From Arion vulgaris (Eukaryota > Mollusca > Gastropoda > Stylommatophora > Arionidae): a DNA stretch of 64,000 nt. Under the pieces are notes generated by a model, which saw nothing but the letters and a program-made list of their open reading frames with translations, did no database searches and was not told where the DNA came from. Below are positions 29,263 to 39,150 of this stretch, piece after piece (position 1 is the stretch's first letter; each line of letters starts with the position of its first letter). Position numbers and translations under genes: made by a program. The DNA lies in assembly GCA_020796225.1 (NCBI GenBank), contig CM036762.1, positions 16,233,786 to 16,297,785 on the forward strand, read 5' to 3'.

Positions 29263-29525
29263 AATAATAATAATTCCTCTCGTACCGTTATACGTTACAT
29301 AGGGCCTGCAAGTAATTTCTCCATACCGCTCTATCCTGGGCAACTCGCTCAATCTCCTCCATGGAACTGAGACCGATATTTCCTGCCTCTCTCAGCTCGT
29401 TTCAGGGTCTCCTTAGGTCGACCTCTCTTTCTTGAACCCTTTGCATCCCACTTCAATGCCTGCTTTGATATTCGTTGATCATTTCTCCTCAAGGTGTGCC
29501 CAACATATCTCCATCTTCTCTTTTT
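29263..29525 (-). mobile_element. LINE-H 3' end, copy 2
   Basis: The minus strand encodes RRWRYVGHTLRRNDQRIS, SRKRGRPKETLKR, then after a shift a DRAVWRNYLQAL-type ending, and finishes in (ATT)n next to the left TSD. 5'-truncated near 29,525. Confidence 0.8.
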
Positions 29526-29595
29526 ATAACAGTTGTCACTAGTGGTTGACCAGACATGTCTCTGATTTCATCACTTCTCCTGAATAAACCGGAGC

Positions 29596-30308
29596 AAAAC
29601 TATAGCAACGATTTTCTCATTGTCAACAAAGGAAGAACACTTCAGACTGAAATTTAACGATGATATCGTTCCCCGTTCCCATACTCCAACCTTTTTGGGA
29701 GTTAAGCTGACAGTCGTCTGACATGGAAACATCACATAATGGAAACAAACAGAAAGGCTATGAGGAAACAAAGTGTGATGCGGAAGCTGGCTGGAACTAC
29801 CTGGGGAGCTGATATTCGAATCCTGAGTCAGGTGTACACTGGTGCAGTTAGACCGACCTTCGAATATGCATCATCGACATGGATAGCAGCAGCCCATTCA
29901 AACAAATCGATACTGGAAAAACACAAAACAGGTGTCTGCGTACTATTTTGGGAGCCATGAAATCTACACCAATTGTAGAAATGGAAAAGGCAGCCAACAT
30001 CCAGCCCTTGGAAGACAGAAGAAGGAGAAAAGTGATTCTACAGACTGAAAGGATCAAAAGAATGCCTCACCATCCACTGCATGAAAAATGGCGGCTAGAA
30101 CAAAGAACAGACTAAAGCGCACAAGTCTAAACCACAAAGCAAAAGAAATAGGAAAGTCATACTTGGAACTACTAAATCATAATTCCATACCTGAAGAATT
30201 GCTTTTTGATCACTGGGAACCAGACTCAGTACCACTAAACTTCTCAACCTCCATCCCTAAATTATTAAGCAAAGATGCCGAGCCTAATCTAGTGAAAAAG
30301 CAATTACA
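29596..30308 (+). pseudogene. I-like LINE RT C-terminal region, frameshifted
   Basis: KTIATIFSLSTKEEHFRLKF and PRSHTPTFLGVKL are the FLGV block of I-like reverse transcriptases. Near 29,707 a one-base loss shifts the frame to DSRLTWKHHIMETNRKA, then MRKLAGTTWGADIRIL and VRPTFEYASSTW. Another shift near 29,910 leads to QNRCLRTILGAMKSTPI and EKAANIQPLEDRR. At least two more breaks follow before RNase H, so no functional polyprotein. Confidence 0.8.
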
Positions 30309-31139
30309 ATGGAACATCTCCATTACATGTTTCCAGAAGACAGCTGGATAAGAATTTACACAGATGGATCGGCAATGGAGGCAACCATGAATGGTGGAGC
30401 AGGAGTGTACATTAGGTACCCAGATGCTACCACTGTGTCTCTAGCGGCTCCTACTGGAAGAATATGTTCCAACTACAAAGCAGAACTCATAGCCCTTCTG
30501 ATGGCAGCACAGCACATGAATAAGCTGCAAGCAGCTGCAAGCAAGATGGTATTTCTTACAGACTCATTGTCAGCTATACAAGCCCTGGAGGCTAAATCCA
30601 CTGACAGCACAGTACAAAAACTACAAAGAGAACTTGCTCAGCTTTCAGAAAAGGCAGAAATTCACTTGCAGTGGATTCCATCTCACTGTGGCATTGCAGG
30701 CAATGAGAGTGCTGATGTCTTAGCTAAGGAGGGCAGTGCCAAAGAGCAAATTTACCAACCCTTGTCTTTTCAAGAGGTCAAAACCCTCATACAGAGAAAA
30801 TCTGCAGTAGACTGGAAGACAAACACTGGATATGATTATGGAAAAGACTCCCTCAAAGACCTAAGCAGAACAGACCAGGTCATTATATTTCGACTACGCA
30901 CCGGACACTGCAGACTCAACAAACACTTATACAGACTAGGAATAAGTCAAACAGCTCTCTACCAGTGTCAGCAGGCAGAACAGACACCAGAGCATATCCT
31001 GCAAGACTGTCCTCTTCTGTGTGAGCTGAGAAGCAACATGTGGCCACACCCAGTCGACCTGAAAACTAAGCTTTGGGGAAACCTGACAGACCTGAAGCTG
31101 TCTGCCCAGTTTGTGGTCCACAGTAAATTAAGCGCATGA
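30309..31139 (+). CDS. LINE RNase H domain and C-terminal knuckle (partial, from a dead copy)
   Basis: An open frame of 276 codons. RNase H cleaves RNA in RNA-DNA hybrids; in LINEs it follows RT in ORF2. Residues seen: IYTDGSAMEA (first Asp, ~19), NYKAELIALL (Glu, ~58), FLTDSLSAIQ (Asp, ~83), WIPSHCGIAGNESADVLA (His and last Asp, ~125-135). Then IIFRLRTGHCRLNKHLYRLG and CQQAEQTPEHILQDCP, a CCHC-like knuckle. The domain looks catalytically complete, but the upstream RT is frameshifted. The start Met is only the first in the frame. Confidence 0.85.
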   Translation: MEHLHYMFPEDSWIRIYTDGSAMEATMNGGAGVYIRYPDATTVSLAAPTGRICSNYKAELIALLMAAQHMNKLQAAASKMVFLTDSLSAIQALEAKSTDSTVQKLQRELAQLSEKAEIHLQWIPSHCGIAGNESADVLAKEGSAKEQIYQPLSFQEVKTLIQRKSAVDWKTNTGYDYGKDSLKDLSRTDQVIIFRLRTGHCRLNKHLYRLGISQTALYQCQQAEQTPEHILQDCPLLCELRSNMWPHPVDLKTKLWGNLTDLKLSAQFVVHSKLSA

Positions 31140-31330
31140 CCAGAGATCGCTGAAGAAGAAGAAGAAGAATTCGTTCCATTCTTCAAGTCTTCGAAATGCC
31201 GCCTCTTAAATATGTTTTTTTTCTTTAAAATAACCTTCAATTGTGAGTTTGATTTCGCTACTTATGCCGCCCTCCTTACAAGTCCGCCTGATGCGGCCGC
31301 CTCTCTGTATCATAGCACGGTACGCCCCTG

Positions 31331-31367
<37 letters not shown>

Positions 31368-31372
31368 TGCCA
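31331..31372. repeat. (TA)n microsatellite
   Basis: TA run with one TATATG variant, next to the Q4 terminus. Confidence 0.9.
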
Positions 31373-31621
31373 TGATAGAAAAGGGGGTTAATACTTTTCT
31401 GATTGATTTTAAAAGTATTTTCTTTTGGTGATAGTTTGCATGTACATCTAGTTGCTCATCTCCAGCACCTTCATTGCCCAATCTGTCTGTTGTCTAATTT
31501 CCTGATATTCCACAGTGAGACGGAATTCAATGTAAGGCGACATTGTGTTGGTTACACAGCTTAGGCAGTAGGACCTGTATACCGGACAATTCTATGGACT
31601 GAAGTGTGGACCCAGTGCTGA

Positions 31622-31820
31622 TTCTTCTTCTTTACCTTTCAACTCCCAACGGAGCACTTGTCGTCAACAAAATTATTCCAGATATTCCTCTGTTGCCATC
31701 CCTTCCGATTTTTTTTCTCCATATTTTAGCTATCCTTTTAATAATCTCCAGCTTTTTTCTCCAGGTCCGTATGGGCCTTCCCCTACTCCTCTTTCTCTGT
31801 GGATTCTGCACCTGTTGAAA
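31622..31820 (-). pseudogene. RTE-2 3' end, copy 3
   Basis: CTTCTTCTTTACCTTTCAAC at the left is the reverse of the GTTGAAAGGTGAAGAAG end. The minus strand then gives scraps of the coding tail (GPYGPGEKSW, GEGPY). Frames are broken. Confidence 0.65.
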
Positions 31821-31889
31821 ATACTACACTACATTTTTGTTTATATCTCTAACATTATTTAGATTACAGGCATTCCTAGCACGTACATC

Positions 31890-32165
31890 TTGCTTGGTCA
31901 GCGAAGTTTAAGATAGCTGGGACAAGTGGGCCACGTGAGGGTAGAATTTCAAAGGACATTTTGTATGTCCAACTCGAAACTGTTACTAGACAACATAGGC
32001 GCACATTACTACGTGTCATTGACATCTGCAAGCATGATCTAACTTCATGCAGTATAGCCAAAGATAATTGGGAGCGTTTGTCCAGACAGGCAGGCTAGGC
32101 GAGCGGCAATAAGGGAAGACTCAAAAATAATAGAAGAAAACGCCAGGACATGGGGAGGAAAAGAT
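31890..32165 (+). pseudogene. LINE ORF C-terminal tail (GRISKDILY type)
   Basis: A plus-strand frame reads GRISKDILYVQLETVTRQHR, TLLRVIDICKHDLTSCSIAK and DNWERLSRQAG before a stop. The pattern R(I/L)xKxxLYxxL...CKxDLxxxxI...W(E)xxxxDR is a tail of RTE-like ORFs. A different family from RTE-1/2/3. Confidence 0.6.
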
Positions 32166-32349
32166 AGTTCAGAGGGCATAGAGATCATCCTCTGCATCAG
32201 CTCCAGACTCCAGTTTCACTTTCAACACCTTTGGCAAGGATTGCCACTCTAGATTATGACATTACAACCACAAGAGACGTTGTGATTCAGCACAGAACAA
32301 ACTATGTGACGCAACACCTATTGTCTCCTGAGACAAATAAACCAATAAT

Positions 32350-33753
32350 ACAGGCTAACAATGATGCGTAAACTCGCAGGTTCCACATGGGGAGCAAACA
32401 GCAGAATTCTCAAGACACTTTACTCTGGTAGAGTGCGACCGGTCCTAGAGTACGGCATGGCAGCGTGGAGCAATGCATCGAACAAGCAATTCGCAAAAGT
32501 GAGCAGCAGTCAAAACCGGGCCCTACGCATTATCACTGGAGCCCTAAAGTCCACGCCCATCAAGGCGATGGAGACCATCACAGGCATCCAACCAATGACT
32601 GACCGAAGGGACAAGAAAGTAGTAGTACTTGCGGAAAAACTCAAACGGCTCCAATCGCATCCAATGCATGAAAGAATGTTTCAATCCGGAAAGTGGAAAA
32701 TACAGAGATCTAACTTCGTTAGAATCTCTAACGCACTGACCACAGACCACCCAGTCTTGTCCAAATGTACAGCCAAACCAATCCCGGCAATCGACAAGTG
32801 CCCGCCATGGAAAACAAAAATGCCAGAACTAAGGGAATCAATCCCAGGCATAATAAGTAAAAGGGACCAAACGAACCTCGACAGAAAAACTGCAGCAGAA
32901 GAGCACATAGAATCAGAGTACCCTGAAAATGAGTGGACGCACGTCTATACGGACGGATCGGCAAATAACGCAATAAGCGACGGCGGAGGAGGAATAGTGC
33001 TGAAAATCTCCAAGAAAGTCACGGTCAAGAAAGCGATTGCAACTGGCAAATACTCGAATAACTACCGAGCTGAGGCAGAGGCAATCAAAAAGGTGGCCGA
33101 AATGATCTTGGAGAGAAGAAACACTACACGCAACAAGGTCGTGATATTCACCGATGCTCTATCGGTCATCACGGCACTCAAATGCGTCGGCAAAACTGAG
33201 ATGAATGAGCTCAAAACGTCCCTCGCTGAACTAACGAGTTCACTCAAACGCACTGTCATCCAGTGGATACCGTCACACTGCAACATTAGGGAAAACGAAG
33301 CGGCCGACAAGCTAGCCAAAGAGGGCGGGCGACTACCCCAGACTGATCTCGAGATCAGCTATGAGGAAGTCAAAACAACCATCGGTTCGCACTATCGAAG
33401 CAAGTGGTCAAAAGACCACCCGCAGTACACAGACAGTGACGGTTACTATGGTCTCTCGCGCTGTGAACAAGTTACCATATTTCGCCTCCGTACCGGCCAC
33501 AACAAGCTCAGAGCCCACATGTTCCATAAATTTAAAATTGGCACAACTAGCCTGTGCCCATGCAATATGGCAGACATGACGGCAGAACACGTCTTGCAAG
33601 ACTGTCCACGTTTAGCAGGTATACGAAAAGAGTACTGGCCACAACACACAGAGCTTCGCGAAAAGCTGTACGGAGGAACGGAGTCCCAAAAACAACAGTT
33701 AAATTCATGATAGAAGTTGGTCCATCAGGCTAGGCCGGGAACGCAAAGGAAGG
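32350..33753 (+). mobile_element. 5'-truncated I-like LINE with perfect 11-bp TSD
   Basis: A 1404-bp insertion between AAACCAATAAT repeats (32,339-32,349; 33,754-33,764). One uninterrupted reading frame fills it up to a 43-bp 3' UTR ending GGGAACGCAAAGGAAGG, which resembles the SINE-A terminus (GAACGCAAAGAAGAAG). The intact frame and exact TSD suggest a fairly young insertion. A 41-bp minisatellite begins just downstream. Confidence 0.92.
32361..33710 (+). CDS. LINE ORF2 C-terminal part: RT thumb + RNase H + CCHC-like knuckle
   Basis: 449 codons without a stop. Residues 1-70 (MRKLAGSTWGANSRIL, VRPVLEYGMAAW, QNRALRIITGALKSTPI, ITGIQPMTDRR) form the RT thumb/connection. RNase H spans ~190-330: VYTDGSANNA (Asp), NYRAEAEAIKK (Glu), IFTDALSVITAL (Asp), WIPSHCNIRENEAADKLAKE (His, Asp). 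Then IFRLRTGHNKLRAHMFHKFK and CPCNMADMTAEHVLQDCP. The upstream RT palm and endonuclease were lost at insertion, so the Met is simply the first available. Expression as a separate RNase H is possible but there is no promoter evidence. Confidence 0.9.
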   Translation: MMRKLAGSTWGANSRILKTLYSGRVRPVLEYGMAAWSNASNKQFAKVSSSQNRALRIITGALKSTPIKAMETITGIQPMTDRRDKKVVVLAEKLKRLQSHPMHERMFQSGKWKIQRSNFVRISNALTTDHPVLSKCTAKPIPAIDKCPPWKTKMPELRESIPGIISKRDQTNLDRKTAAEEHIESEYPENEWTHVYTDGSANNAISDGGGGIVLKISKKVTVKKAIATGKYSNNYRAEAEAIKKVAEMILERRNTTRNKVVIFTDALSVITALKCVGKTEMNELKTSLAELTSSLKRTVIQWIPSHCNIRENEAADKLAKEGGRLPQTDLEISYEEVKTTIGSHYRSKWSKDHPQYTDSDGYYGLSRCEQVTIFRLRTGHNKLRAHMFHKFKIGTTSLCPCNMADMTAEHVLQDCPRLAGIRKEYWPQHTELREKLYGGTESQKQQLNS

Positions 33754-33777
33754 AAACCAATAATCATTAAAAATGGA

Positions 33778-34400
33778 ATGATCTAAAGTGGAAAAGAAGA
33801 CACTACAGTAATGATACAATTCTCTAAAGTGGAATAGAAGACACAACAGTAATGATACAATTATTTAAAGTGGAATAGAAGACACAACAGTAATGATACA
33901 ATTATATAAAGTGGAATAGAAGATACAACAGTAATGATACAATTATCTAAAGTGGAATAGAAGCTACAACAGTAATGATACAATTATATAAAGTGGAATA
34001 GAAGATACAACAGTAATGATACAATTATCTAAAGTGGAATAGAAGATACAACAGTAATGATACAATTCTCTAAAGTGGAATAGAAGACACAGCAGTAATG
34101 ATACAATTATATAAAGTGGAATAGAAGACACAACAGTAATGATACAATTCTCTAAAGTGGAATAGAAGACACAGCAGTAATGATACAATTATATAAAGTG
34201 GAATAGAAGACACAACAGTAATGATACAATTCTCTAAAGTGGAATAGAAGACACAACAGTAATGATACAATTCTCTAAAGTGGAATAGAAGACACAACAG
34301 TAATGATACAATTCTCTAAAGTGGAATAGAAGACACAGCAGTAATGATACAATTATATAAAGTGGAATAGAAGACACAACAGTAATGATACAATTCTCTA
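33778..34400. repeat. 41-bp minisatellite, ~15 units
   Basis: Units contain TAAAGTGGAATAGAAGACAC and AACAGTAATGATACAATT. Variants TTCTC / TATAT / TATCT before TAAAG alternate in blocks. Begins ~25 bp after the TSD of the LINE. Confidence 0.95.
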
Positions 34401-34655
34401 CAACTGAAGAATATAAAATTGATGTTTCTGCATTCAAGACATCATCCTACGTGCAAAGCTTTTTCAACTAGTTTAAAGTTCAACTGCAGAGCACTTACAT
34501 CCCGAATTGGTGATATTACCAATTTTACCAACTCAGAAAGTTCTTGTACCAGTTTTTAGCTGGTGATTGGTAGTCGAGTGCTCTAGGTTAACATCGTTTT
34601 AGTTAAACAAATACATTTACTTAGAGTATTCTTTCTGGAGATTGTCAAGTCATCT

Positions 34656-35150
34656 CTTACCATATCAAAGTTCTACTTCTCTCCATCTTTTACTATATCA
34701 AAGTTCTACTTCTCTCCATCTTTTACTATATCAAAGTTCTACTTCTCTCCATCTTTTACCATATCAAAGTTCTACTTCTTTCCATCTTTTACCATATCAA
34801 AGTTCTACTTCTCTCCATCTTTTACCATATCAAAGTTCTACTTCTCTCCATCTTTTACCATATCAAAGTTCTACTTCTTTCCATCTTTTACCATATCAAA
34901 GTTCTACTTCTTTCCATCTTTTACCATATCAAAGTTCTACTTCTTTCCATCTTTTACCATATCAAAGTTCTACTTCTCTCCATCTTTTACCATATCAAAG
35001 TTCTACTTCTCTCCATCTTTTACCATATCAAAGTTCTACTTCTCTCCATCTTTTACCATATCAAAGTTCTACTTCTTTCCATCTTTTACCATATCAAAGT
35101 TCTACTTCTTTCCATCTTTTACCATATCAAAGTTCTACTTCTTTCCAGCA
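34656..35150. repeat. 33-bp minisatellite, ~15 units
   Basis: Units contain TCTCCATCTTTTACCATATC and AAAGTTCTACT. The period is divisible by three, giving an 11-residue peptide repeat (SSTSLHLLPYQ) that I do not regard as a gene. Confidence 0.95.
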
Positions 35151-35224
35151 GTCGCATTATTGTGCTTCAAGAACTTTTCTCTTCATTGTGCCGATTTCAC
35201 TACTCCATTTCGACGACTTTATTA

Positions 35225-35660
35225 CCAGGAAATGAAACAGCAGACCGACTGGTCAAGGAAGGTGCTGCAGGAGAGCAACCGGATATGCCAATTACCTACC
35301 ACCAAAAAAACAAAGGATGATTAAATGAATCAGAAAGCCACAAATACCAACACAAGACGACTACTATAATTTGAGAAGATTAGAACAAGTTGTCATTCTG
35401 CGACTTAGAACAGGACACAATCGACTTTGCAGCCACATGTATACAAAATTCAAGATTGGCAATACAGCCATGTGTACATGTGGACAGGCACACCAGACTA
35501 CAGAGCACATACTTCAAGACTGCCCTGAATATGATACACTGAGGCAAACTCACTGGCCTAATAAAACAACAACACTCGACAGAAAACTACACGGACCTCT
35601 GTGTTAGCTACAAAAGACAGTGAAGTTCATACAAGAGACAACATTGAATATATAGACAAT
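35225..35660 (+). pseudogene. I-like LINE 3' end
   Basis: GNETADRLVKEGAAGEQPD is the RNase H C-terminal block (last Asp). After a frame break, frame 35,371-35,607 reads MRRLEQVVILRLRTGHNRLC, KFKIGNTAMCTCGQAHQTTE, HILQDCPEYDTLRQTHWP. After the stop the sequence CAGTGAAGTTCATACAAGAG runs into the 58-bp array, so the array begins in this LINE's 3' end. Confidence 0.8.
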
Positions 35661-36007
35661 ATTTCAAGTGAACTAAAGGAAGGAAAGATACAAGAGAAAA
35701 CATTGAATATATAGACAATATTTCAAGCCGACGAAAGGAAGGAGGGATAAAAGAGACAACATTGAATATATAGACAATATTTCAAGCCGACGAAAGGAAG
35801 GAGGGATAAAAGAGACAACATTGAATATATAGACACATTTCAAGCGAACGAAAAGAAGGAAGGATACAAGAGACAACATTGAATATATAGACAATATTTC
35901 AAGCGAACGAAAGGAATGAGGGATACAAGAGATAACATTGAATATATAGACAATATTTCAAGCGAACGAAAGGAAGGAGGGATACAAGAGACAACATTGA
36001 ATATATA
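35645..36007. repeat. ~58-bp minisatellite, left part, LINE-derived
   Basis: Units contain GAGACAACATTGAATATATA, GACAATATTTCAAGC and GAACGAAAGGAAGG. The first unit overlaps the LINE 3' end above. Continues at 37,272-37,485 after the hAT insertion. Confidence 0.92.
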
Positions 36008-37271
36008 CAGCGCCGGATTAGCCTAGTAGCAGAAGTAGCAAATGCTACTAGCCCTGCGCTTCTGGGGCCCGCGCCTATGTGACAGATGAAAATGGAAAAA
36101 TAACCATATATTATATCAAAACACGCAAGCTGTCTGAATTTTTAAAAGTCGTGTGTGATGGTGCTGAATCCAACGAAATCGAAGCAGAAAATACAGAAGA
36201 CGTGTCCCACTGTGTAGTAGATGAAAGCAGTGCTATAGAAGAATCATTATTACCAATATTACCATTAAGGTCAGCAACTCTTCACGATTTAGCCACATTT
36301 TTCACAAGACAAACTGAAATCGAATGTACAGAAAGTCCTCCCAATTTAGCCATATCATCTTCAAGCCAAAGAGAGGCAGAAAGCACAGCACATGCTTCTA
36401 ATGTAACATCTTCTACAAGCCAAAAACACAACGAAAGTAAAATGTACTCCAGCGATATTGGTGAATGGCCAAACAACTTCAATCCAGATTATTGGATTGT
36501 GAAAGAAAGTAACGAAGTGCAACATATGAATAGTGATTTCATGTCTTAAAAAAAAACATACGATAAAGAAAACAATCCACGATTTTGTCGAAAGTCGTTT
36601 TTCACAAACACGCATACACCAACAAACAAAACTCACGTGAGATATTGGTTGTGTTATACAGAAACTAAAGGACAACTGTTCTGTTTTGTTTGCAAAGTTA
36701 TTGATTTAGGCTGTACCATAGAGTGACTGGTGTATTTGTAATACTCCGGCAGTTAAAATCTATTACAGAGGAAGAGATCTTGAAAAGAACTCCAAATATT
36801 GTCAGCTCTTACCAAGAGGATTTGGAAGAAAGCCTAGGCGACGAACTTTAAAACTAATGTAGCTGCTGCTATTAGCAACGAAAAGCATGAGGCTCTTGAA
36901 CTGCAATTTTATCAACTTATAATGGAAAATTCATTAGAGTCGTGTTTCCCAAATGTAGAAATAGTCTTACGAATTTATTTGTCTTTAATGATTACTAACT
37001 GCAGCGGAGAACGTTCTTTTCAACATTAAAGTGTATAAAAAGTGAGTTAAGAAACATGATGGGACAAGATCGTCTAAATAACCTCACCTTAATGAACATT
37101 GAATGTAATTTACTTAGAGAAATTGATTTGTTTAGTATTATCTCTAAATTTGCTCACATTAAATCGAGACAAGTTTGTTTGTAAAAGTTGTGTTTTATTT
37201 TATTATCATACAAAACCTAGGGCCCGCGCTAAAATTTGCTACGGGCCCCGCGCTAGCCTAATCCGGCACTG
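36008..37271 (+). mobile_element. internally deleted hAT transposon, 8-bp TSD
   Basis: A 1264-bp element with termini CAGCGCCGGATTAGCC and GGCTAATCCGGCACTG (near-perfect inverted repeats, with GGGGCCCGCGC subterminal blocks on both sides). Flanked by a perfect TSD AATATATA (36,000-36,007; 37,272-37,279). Holds the two ends of a transposase gene but not its middle. Confidence 0.93.
36079..37180 (+). pseudogene. hAT transposase remnant (TTF-type zinc finger and C-terminal dimerisation region)
   Basis: 36,079-36,549 is an open N-terminal region, Ser/Glu-rich, including FNPDYWIVKE. A shifted frame then gives NPRFCRKSFFTNT and YWLCYTETKGQLFCFVCKVI, a TTF-type zinc finger as in hAT transposases next to DUF4371. 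The catalytic core is deleted. From ~36,890 the C-terminus reads NVEIVLRIYLSLMITNCSGE, then ERSF, a one-base loss, STLKCIKSELRNMMGQDRLN and NLTLMNIECNLLREID, the hAT dimerisation region. It cannot catalyse transposition. Confidence 0.88.
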
Positions 37272-37485
37272 AATATATAGACACATTTCAAGCGAACGAA
37301 AAGAAGGAAGGATACAAGAGACAACATTGAATATATAGACAATATTTCAAGCGAACGAAAGGAAGGAAGGATACAAGAGACAACATTGAATATATAGACA
37401 ATATTTCAAGCGAACGAAAGGAAGGAAGGATACAAGAGACAACATTGAATATATAGACAATATTTCAAGCCGACGAAAGGAAGGT
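37272..37485. repeat. ~58-bp minisatellite, right part
   Basis: Same units as 35,645-36,007. It resumes exactly at the hAT TSD. Confidence 0.92.
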
Positions 37486-37529
37486 GGAAGAAAGGATCGA
37501 CTTCATTCCTTCACTCCACCGACTTTATG

Positions 37530-37825
37530 CGTCCACCACTGCACAGAGCCGACACCATCAGCCACAATCAACAATCATTAATCACACTCCACCGGTCTCA
37601 TTAGACACACTCCACCGACTTTATTATGCACATTTCTCTGATTTCACTAGACGCACTCCGCCAATCTACCGCACACTCCGCCAATCTACCGCACACTCCG
37701 CCAATCTACTGCACACTTCACCAACTTTAATAATCACGCTCTACCGAATGCACAAATCGCACTCCATCGGTCCCTGTAACCAAAGTCCGCCGATGCCATT
37801 AACGACTCTCCGCCAATCTAGTTAA
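37530..37825. repeat. degenerate CACTCCRCCRAT-rich tract
   Basis: ACTCCGCCAATCTACCGCAC and similar blocks at irregular spacing, with a short 19-bp tandem near 37,657-37,712. Probably a decayed relative of the array that follows. Confidence 0.7.
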
Positions 37826-38470
37826 CCCCATTTCTCCAATCTCACTAACCCCACTTCACCGATCTCACTAACCCCACTTCACCGATCTCACTAACCTCAC
37901 TTCACCGATCCCACTAACCTCACTTCAACGATCTCACTAACCTCACTTCACCGATCTCACTAACCTCACTTCACCGATCTCACTAACCTCACTTCTCCGA
38001 TCTCACTAACCCCACTTCACCGATCTCACTAACCTCACTTCACCGATCTCACTAACCTCACTTCACCGATCTCACTAACCTCACTTCTCCGATCTCACTA
38101 ACCCCACTTCACCGATCTCACTACCCCACTTCACCGATCTCACTAACCCCACTTCTCCGATCATCACTAACCTCACTTCTCCGATCTCACTAACCCCACT
38201 TCTTCGATCTCACTAACCTCACTTCTCCGATCATCACTAACCTCACTTCTCCGGCCTCCCTAACCCCACTCCGCCGATCCCTTTATCTCCACTCTACTCG
38301 TCTCCCTAACCACATTCCACCAATCTCACAAACCCCACTCCACCGATCACTTTAGCTCTTCTCCACTGGTCTCCCTTACCACTCTCCGCCCGTCTCACTA
38401 ACCCCACTCCTCCGATCTCCCTAACCATACTCCTCCGATCTATCTAACCCCACTCCAGCGATCTCAATAA
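37826..38470. repeat. 23-bp minisatellite, ~28 units
   Basis: Unit CTCACTAACCTCACTTCACC plus GAT, with CCCCACTT and TTCTCC variants; increasingly degenerate after 38,260. Confidence 0.94.
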
Positions 38471-38880
38471 CTACACTCACCGCCCCCTCACATCACCTAA
38501 ATCAGTGCACCTCACAAAACCATTTAGCTAGACGTCCTAAAGTTAGCACCCTGCTCAAATTTCGAAACTCGTCAAGTGTCAACATTGTCCAACTCTAACC
38601 AAACCCCCACATCCTAACCAAGACAAGGTATGATTTCTCTAGTGTCACTTGCCGCACACTTTCCCAAATAAACTGAGGCAGTCAGAATACATGTTTATTT
38701 AACGGAGTCTATGAGAATTTCAATTGCCACGTTCGTACTAAAAGGTTAGTCATTTTTTCAACAAAGGAATATCAAAGTTCAGGGTAAGTAATACATTTTC
38801 TTTTTGGAGTTACTGTTTACATTTTGCATCTTTATTTACATTTGTATTGTTTATTAAAATAAATAAAGAAGGAGTAGAAT
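38471..38880. other. unassigned stretch
   Basis: Nothing recognised. Confidence 0.5.
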
Positions 38881-38883
38881 AGC

Positions 38884-39041
38884 TCGGTGGCGTCTGTGGC
38901 TTAGGGGATAGTGACTCGGTGTATTAACCCCGACGTTCTGAGTTCGAATCACGCTGCGGACAGTTTGGTTGCATTTGTTTCGTGTGGATTCCTTTACAAA
39001 AGGACGATGGCACCACCCGTTCAGAAAGCAATGGTAAACTC
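38884..39041 (+). mobile_element. SINE-G copy 1
   Basis: tRNA-like head: GGCGTCTGTGGCTTAGGGGA (A-box) and GAGTTCGAATCACGC (B-box). Then ACAAAAGGACGATGGCACCA, CCCGTTCAGAAAGCAATGG. The head has no clean acceptor stem, so it is not called a tRNA gene. Confidence 0.75.
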
Positions 39042-39150
39042 ATCATCATCATCATCAGGTGCCGTGCCGGCTGGCGTAGGCGATCATAGATCTCCACAAA
39101 TCTCTGTTTTGGTGTTTGCAATCAACTCAGATGTTGACGCTCTACCGTGC
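39042..39150 (-). mobile_element. RTE-F LINE 3' end
   Basis: (ATC)n then AGGTGCCGTGCCGGCTGGC, GGCGATCATAGATCTCC and CTCAGATGTTGACGCTCTAC, matching 485-590 and the reverse of 28,904-29,013. Confidence 0.7.

Larger units (their letters stand above)
29590..31171 (+). mobile_element. 5'-truncated I-like LINE, (GAA)n tail
   Basis: RT C-terminus, linker and RNase H as below, then a ~30-bp 3' UTR and (GAA)n at 31,152-31,171. Sits beside LINE-H2 within the MITE Q4. The reverse-oriented scrap at 43,475-43,648 is the same subfamily. Confidence 0.85.
29216..31330 (-). mobile_element. hAT-like MITE Q4, split by LINE insertions
   Basis: Left end CAGGACCGTGCAGTA at 29,216; right part 31,184-31,330 ends GCACGGTACGCCCCTG. 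Flanks TATACACA / TATATATA (6 of 8), in TA-rich DNA. The interior is opened at a perfect 14-bp duplication CAAGTCTTCGAAAT (29,249-29,262; 31,184-31,197). Confidence 0.8.

Noticed and set aside
34642..35235. 197-codon frame of an 11-residue repeat
   Set aside because: 33-bp minisatellite; no conserved protein features.
36282..36675. Minus-strand frames within the hAT element
   Set aside because: Shadows of the plus-strand transposase remnant.
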